From Chryseobacterium sp. ISL-80 (lineage in GTDB: Bacteria; Bacillota; Bacilli; Bacillales; Cytobacillaceae), in assembly GCA_018613055.1 (NCBI GenBank), contig JAGGQZ010000017.1:248218-312217 (forward strand): DNA of 64,000 nt, in the 5' to 3' direction. Below are positions 60,129 to 64,000 of the stretch, in pieces (position 1 is the first letter of the stretch; each line of letters begins with the position of its first letter). The notes under the pieces were generated by a model. It saw only the letters and a program-made list of their open reading frames with translations, was not told where the DNA came from and ran no database searches. Made by a program: the position numbers and the translations under genes.

Positions 60129-62738
60129 TTACGGCTCTTGCCAGCCGTCGTGCAGGTTCAGGCTCAGGGACTCAACTTCCTGACCATCAACATAGATTTT
60201 GTCTTCAAGGATCGTAAATGGTTGGTCAAAGTTAAACCAGCCAATTTGGTAATCAGCTACCTGTAAAACTTTGTATTCGCCATCTGGAAGTCGTCCATTA
60301 AAGGAGCCTTCATAGACATAGCTATCTGTTACCCAATCTCCATCCATTGTACTAATCGTAACAATACCTTCTGTTACCGGATTCTGGCCATTGTACAAGG
60401 TGCCTTTTAGACTAACTGCAGGTACGGCAATATCCAGGCTTTCGGCCGGTTCTCCATTGATATATAGTTTTCCGGAAACTACGCTAAATTCTAGGCCGGC
60501 ATTAAAGGATGTGCCATCTTCAAGGCCGATATCTAACACTCTGTATTCCCCATCCGGCATGCGCAGCTGGAAGTTTCCGCTGTCAATCCAGGTCCAGGCA
60601 TAGAGAGGGTTTTCCTCATTGTTAAGTTCTATAACTGTCATGCTTCCAAATACAGGTGTTCCTTGATCAGTGAGTGTACCTGTTACAGAAATTGGAGGAA
60701 CCAGAATATCCAGCTGATCCTTCTTTTCTCCATTTATATACAGTTCTCCTGATTCTACGGTAAAAATGGAGCTTGGACTAAACGATGTGCCATCAAATAG
60801 ATAGACGCTTCCCACGGCATACTCTCCGTCTGGGAGACGGAATTTGAAAACTCCTTCTTCATTTGTCATGCTCCAGGCCTCTAAAGGCATATCTGCTTCG
60901 TTCATTTGCGTGACATATAATTCACCCATTAGCGGAGTTCCTGATTCGGAAAGAGTTCCTGTCACAGTGACGGATGGAAGATTGACCTCCAGTACTTCCT
61001 GCAGCTCTCCACCGACATACAGTTTTCCGTCCTGAATTGAAAATGCAAGATTCACAGGGGCGCTTGTTCCTTCCAAATAAACCTCTCTAATATGATAATT
61101 TCCATCAGGTAAGCGCATCGTGAATGTTCCATCAGAATTGATATTTTTCCAGACATGTACACTATAGTCCTCAGATGCTACCACTAAATCACCATAGACA
61201 ACCGGATTCTCTCCGTCTTTCACCAATCCATGGAGGCTGACTGGAGGAATTTCCAGCTCAAGAAAGGATTGTTGCTGTCCATTTACATACAGCTTACCGT
61301 TACTGATTTCAAAGTCTGTGGCAAATGGCACTCCTTCTCCTTCCTCGAATAAGTAACCATATGTTACCCGGTAGCTGCCATCCTTCAAGCGCATGGAATA
61401 AATTCCATTCTCGTCTGTCATGGCATAATACGATTCATAATTGCCATCCTGAGAAAGAGTTTCTACGGCAACCTCACCCTGCAGAGAAACACCGTCCTCG
61501 ACTAACTTCCCTGAAAAAGTGACCGGCGGCAATTGGATGTTCAGCGAGGATACAAATTGTCCATCCTGAACCATCTTCCCATCCTTGATTTCAAAAGAAA
61601 CGTTCACCATGGTGGATCGGTATGGTTCATCAATCGTGAAAATAGTGTAATGCCCGTCTGCCAGACGGTATGCGAAATTGCCTTTGGAGTCAACAGGAGT
61701 TCCAAAGCCAAATTCATCCCCTTCAATAATGACGTAGGAATTAGCAACCGGCTTCTTTCCATCAGTCACGGTCCCTTTTACATTCAGGTCAGGAACCACT
61801 ATATGAAAAGAAGAAACTTCTTCTCCTTCAATGTAAATATCTCCATCTACCACTTCAAAAGTTAACTGGTTCCAGGCAGAATAGGTTGCATGGTCAACAC
61901 CGACCGAATAGATCCCATCTTCCAGTTTTCTTAAAGAGAATTCACCCTTTTTATTCGCAGTAACAAACTCTATGAATTCACTGTCGTATTCTTCACCCAA
62001 AACTCGTTTTTCCAAAATAATAGATGCTTCGGCTAACGGTTTCGCTGAATCACCGACTTTACCATGATGAGCCTTGACTGGAAGGGTAATTTCCAGGTTC
62101 GATTGTGCTTCCCCGTCGAGTTGGACCACTCCGTCTACAACGGTATATTGCTTGGTATAGCGATAGAACCCGCTGGCTTCTTCCACACCATATAAATAGT
62201 ATATGCCATCAGGCAGGTATGCAGAGAAGCTGCCGTTGTTCTTCGAAGAAACCACATAGATTTCTTCATCATATTCACCGTATCTGGCGAGGATTAAGTC
62301 AGCCTTCAATCCTTTGTCGCCTTCTTTGAGTACGCCGCTAAAATTGCTGGCTTCAGACGATGGCTTTTTCTTTTTCTGTTTATCTGAAAGATGAATTGCA
62401 CCATCTTTATTCCCTTTGATTTTTCCTTCTTTTATTGCAAAACTTTCATTTGTACTAAACCACTCATTCTTGCTCTTGATCGCTTTAACTGTGTAAGTTC
62501 CATCAGCTAATTTTGCCTTGAATGCACCGGACGCATCAGTTGCAGTAAACATACGGTCGGATTTCCCTTTTTCCTGCAGGATGACCAGACTGTTTTTTAA
62601 AGATTTCCCGTTCTCCTTAATCGAACCCTTGACTGTTGAGTTGATCTCCTCTTTCTTTGGCGCAGCACTGACATTCCCAAGAGCTGCTGACATGACAAAA
62701 ACCAGCGATAACAGCAAAAACACTACCTTTTTGGCCAT
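60129..62738 (-). CDS. Secreted protein of nine beta-sandwich repeats
   Basis: An 869-residue exported protein with a signal peptide (residues 1-25, ending V-S-A-A). The mature part consists of nine repeats of 80-95 residues, each with V-x-G-x-L/V-x-x-G-x-P at its start, R-L-P-D-G-x-Y-x-V in the middle and F-x-I-x-x-G-K-L-Y-V-N-G at the end, like carboxypeptidase-regulatory/transthyretin-type folds. Repeats 5-9 are the most regular. No LPxTG, lipobox or C-terminal helix is present, so it may be released or wall-bound by charge. Function unknown; adhesion or matrix structure is possible. Confidence 0.8.
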   Translation of the reverse strand: MAKKVVFLLLSLVFVMSAALGNVSAAPKKEEINSTVKGSIKENGKSLKNSLVILQEKGKSDRMFTATDASGAFKAKLADGTYTVKAIKSKNEWFSTNESFAIKEGKIKGNKDGAIHLSDKQKKKKPSSEASNFSGVLKEGDKGLKADLILARYGEYDEEIYVVSSKNNGSFSAYLPDGIYYLYGVEEASGFYRYTKQYTVVDGVVQLDGEAQSNLEITLPVKAHHGKVGDSAKPLAEASIILEKRVLGEEYDSEFIEFVTANKKGEFSLRKLEDGIYSVGVDHATYSAWNQLTFEVVDGDIYIEGEEVSSFHIVVPDLNVKGTVTDGKKPVANSYVIIEGDEFGFGTPVDSKGNFAYRLADGHYTIFTIDEPYRSTMVNVSFEIKDGKMVQDGQFVSSLNIQLPPVTFSGKLVEDGVSLQGEVAVETLSQDGNYESYYAMTDENGIYSMRLKDGSYRVTYGYLFEEGEGVPFATDFEISNGKLYVNGQQQSFLELEIPPVSLHGLVKDGENPVVYGDLVVASEDYSVHVWKNINSDGTFTMRLPDGNYHIREVYLEGTSAPVNLAFSIQDGKLYVGGELQEVLEVNLPSVTVTGTLSESGTPLMGELYVTQMNEADMPLEAWSMTNEEGVFKFRLPDGEYAVGSVYLFDGTSFSPSSIFTVESGELYINGEKKDQLDILVPPISVTGTLTDQGTPVFGSMTVIELNNEENPLYAWTWIDSGNFQLRMPDGEYRVLDIGLEDGTSFNAGLEFSVVSGKLYINGEPAESLDIAVPAVSLKGTLYNGQNPVTEGIVTISTMDGDWVTDSYVYEGSFNGRLPDGEYKVLQVADYQIGWFNFDQPFTILEDKIYVDGQEVESLSLNLHDGWQEP

Positions 62739-62949
62739 TCATCTTCCCCCACTCATATAATAGAAAAATTAGAGAAATCTACTTTTTCCAGATAATTGTA
62801 TTCGATTTAATTCTCCATTTACCTCGTACTTTTTACCTAAGAAAAATATTTTTATTTCGACATGATTCCCCTTGATTCTGACTCTACTTCCTCATCCAAA
62901 GAATCTCATAGAAATCAAACTATGATTCCCTACCTTATTTCGTCCTGCT

Positions 62950-62982
62950 AAAAAAAGCCTGATCCAATAATTGAATCAGGCT
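62950..62982 (-). terminator. Terminator of the P-loop protein gene
   Basis: AGCCTGAT and ATCAGGCT arms (62975-62982 with 62956-62963) around a stem with further CAAT/ATTG pairing, then TTTTTTAGC on the minus strand. The gap 62739-62949 shows no gene. Confidence 0.9.
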
Positions 62983-62998
62983 CCTGCTTATAATTTGT

Positions 62999-63835
62999 TT
63001 ATCCTTCTAGTATTTCTTCCAAGTTACCCCGATGCTTCTCAAAATCAAACTGGGAATTGTTCAGGATGTACGCAGGCATGGTCAGGTTTTTAAGAATCCT
63101 AGACTCGAGTTCCTGTCTTGCTTTAAGGACATTAATGGTGCCTTCCAGCCCACTTAAACTATTTACGAGCCCGTATCCTTGAGATGTATAGTAATGGACA
63201 AACCCATTGAACCAGTCATTAGAACGTTCGCTTACTGCCTTTCGGAAGGATTTCTCTATGTCTTCCTGCTTTACGTAGACTAACAATGGATTTAGAGCCT
63301 CAACTGCCTGTGCGAGTTTTTTGACATAATCAATGGTTGCTTCATCAGCAGCTCCATACTTAACCATGCCCATGGTCACAGGGTTTTGGATAAAACAGCA
63401 TTCAAAAATATAGACTTTTTCTTCCTCAGCAGCTTGTTTTCCAAACTCTTCCCAGCTTTCCGAAATGATTGCGATATTTTCTTCCAACGGAAGTTCATAT
63501 ACATCGTTTTCGGAAATAGCCGCGAACAGTTCATCTGGAAAACCGTCACCTAGTTCATTTTTGATTTTCATATATGGCAGCAGATGACGGCTCCTCTTGA
63601 CGGTTACCTCATCCTGAAAAACTTTGCTGAGACTGTCGCTCTTTTTAAGAAGTTCTTCAAATTCTTCTTCTGTAAAATAAGCAACTCCCTCATAATCTGC
63701 CGGATGATCGAGGTTCCCTTCCATGAAAAGCTCAGCAGGTACCTGATTCTCGATGAGGAGTTCGTGGATCAATTTCGCGGTAGTCGACTTGCCCGACCCT
63801 GGAAGGCCTTCTACTAAAATTAATTTAGTCTTCAT
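62999..63835 (-). CDS. P-loop NTPase/kinase-like protein
   Basis: A 278-residue cytoplasmic protein with Walker A G-L-P-G-S-G-K-S-T at residues 10-18 and an overall kinase-like alternation of helices and strands. F-E-C-C-F-I-Q-N-P-V is at the position of a Walker-B-like strand. It resembles small-molecule kinase-type P-loop proteins, often uncharacterised in bacilli. Substrate unknown. Confidence 0.7.
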   Translation of the reverse strand: MKTKLILVEGLPGSGKSTTAKLIHELLIENQVPAELFMEGNLDHPADYEGVAYFTEEEFEELLKKSDSLSKVFQDEVTVKRSRHLLPYMKIKNELGDGFPDELFAAISENDVYELPLEENIAIISESWEEFGKQAAEEEKVYIFECCFIQNPVTMGMVKYGAADEATIDYVKKLAQAVEALNPLLVYVKQEDIEKSFRKAVSERSNDWFNGFVHYYTSQGYGLVNSLSGLEGTINVLKARQELESRILKNLTMPAYILNNSQFDFEKHRGNLEEILEG

Positions 63836-63905
63836 TTCTTACACTCCTATAAATCAATTCTCACGATAATTCTCCACTGAAAGCATGTTTTCCTGTTTTG
63901 AGATA

Positions 63906-63938
63906 ATAAAAACCACCCGTGAGAACGGGTGGTTTTCT
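63906..63938. terminator. Terminator hairpin
   Basis: AACCACCCGT GAGA ACGGGTGGTT with T tracts on both strands. It most likely ends the minus-strand gene entering from the right edge. Confidence 0.85.
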
Positions 63939-63957
63939 CTGCGGCTGAAAGCCTTTG

Positions 63958-64000
63958 TTACTGACCAAACCCTAAAGGACTACTGAAAGGTTCGCCAATT
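63958..64000 (-). CDS. 3' end of a gene entering from the right edge
   Basis: The minus strand is open from the window edge to a TAA at 63958, reading I-G-E-P-F-S-S-P-L-G-F-G-Q. A terminator follows 20 bp later, which supports a real gene end. Too short to name. Confidence 0.45.
   Translation of the reverse strand, partial: IGEPFSSPLGFGQ

Noticed and set aside
59452..60266. Plus-strand frames of 164 and 166 codons
   Set aside because: Products of the 59.6-kb repeat array; they overlap the amidase start or the end of the secreted protein gene and repeat the same peptide in shifted frames.
1..64000. tRNA, rRNA, insertion sequences, prophage or integrative element
   Set aside because: No cloverleaf-like or rRNA-like segments, no transposase or integrase frames and no attachment-type direct repeats were seen.

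Overview
The window looks like chromosomal DNA of a Bacillaceae member (Bacillus, Mesobacillus or Neobacillus-like). The grounds are a yclNOPQ-type petrobactin operon, glpP-glpD with a leader terminator, an RNase J1-type gene, an LtaS-type enzyme, a TrxA-type arsC, DbpA/YxiN, a GlpP-type antiterminator, strong GGAGG ribosome binding sites, frequent GTG/TTG starts and intrinsic terminators after most genes. Most genes lie on the minus strand. I see no rRNA, tRNA, CRISPR array, insertion sequence or prophage.

Layout. 0-7 kb: MerR regulator coupled to an acyl-CoA dehydrogenase (cut by the left edge), an M23 murein hydrolase, serine dehydratase sdaAA/sdaAB with a perfect cre site, a membrane diguanylate cyclase, and an ECF sigma/anti-sigma pair with its own ECF promoter. 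7-14.6 kb: an arsenic island with arsR-arsB-arsC, a phosphatase and a HesB-like reading frame carrying an in-frame UGA, then two divergent ArsR-regulated permease modules with small cysteine-rich proteins and repeated AATCAA-N6-TTGATT operators. 14.6-25 kb: CNNM transporter, flavodoxin, ogt, a 1014-residue GNAT fusion protein with an amidohydrolase, a hydrolase with its HTH regulator, and an AspT-type transporter. 25.6-29.6 kb: Fur-boxed siderophore uptake operon ending in a heme-degrading-type monooxygenase. 29.7-36.5 kb: FUSC/ArAE exporter, GntR-ABC operon, ABC exporter. 36.5-48.4 kb: proC, a short UvrC-like nuclease, a two-component system beside a secreted 28-residue-repeat protein, a vWA/HTH divergent pair, DEAD-box helicase, rRNA/tRNA-type methyltransferase, and a CDF metal exporter with an MntR-like dyad. 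48.6-64 kb: LTA synthase, RNase J1, soluble PAS-MCP, glpP-glpD, amidase, a nine-repeat secreted protein and a P-loop protein.

The most unusual structure is not a gene. Seven intergenic arrays of degenerate direct repeats sit beside the 3' ends of genes. Their sequences differ from locus to locus, but four have an exact 52-bp period (16.9, 23.4, 50.6 and 59.6 kb) and three have a 20-21-bp period (7.9, 25.5 and 56.7 kb). The 52-bp units carry short inverted repeats; in the 50.6-kb array one dyad shows a compensatory double change, and in the 59.6-kb array two dyads alternate every 26 bp. The periods are close to whole numbers of DNA helical turns (2, 4 and 5). I did not recognise these arrays as a described element. 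Whether they act as DNA (a dimer-binding platform), as RNA (tandem hairpins at 3' ends) or are merely minisatellites cannot be decided from this sequence.
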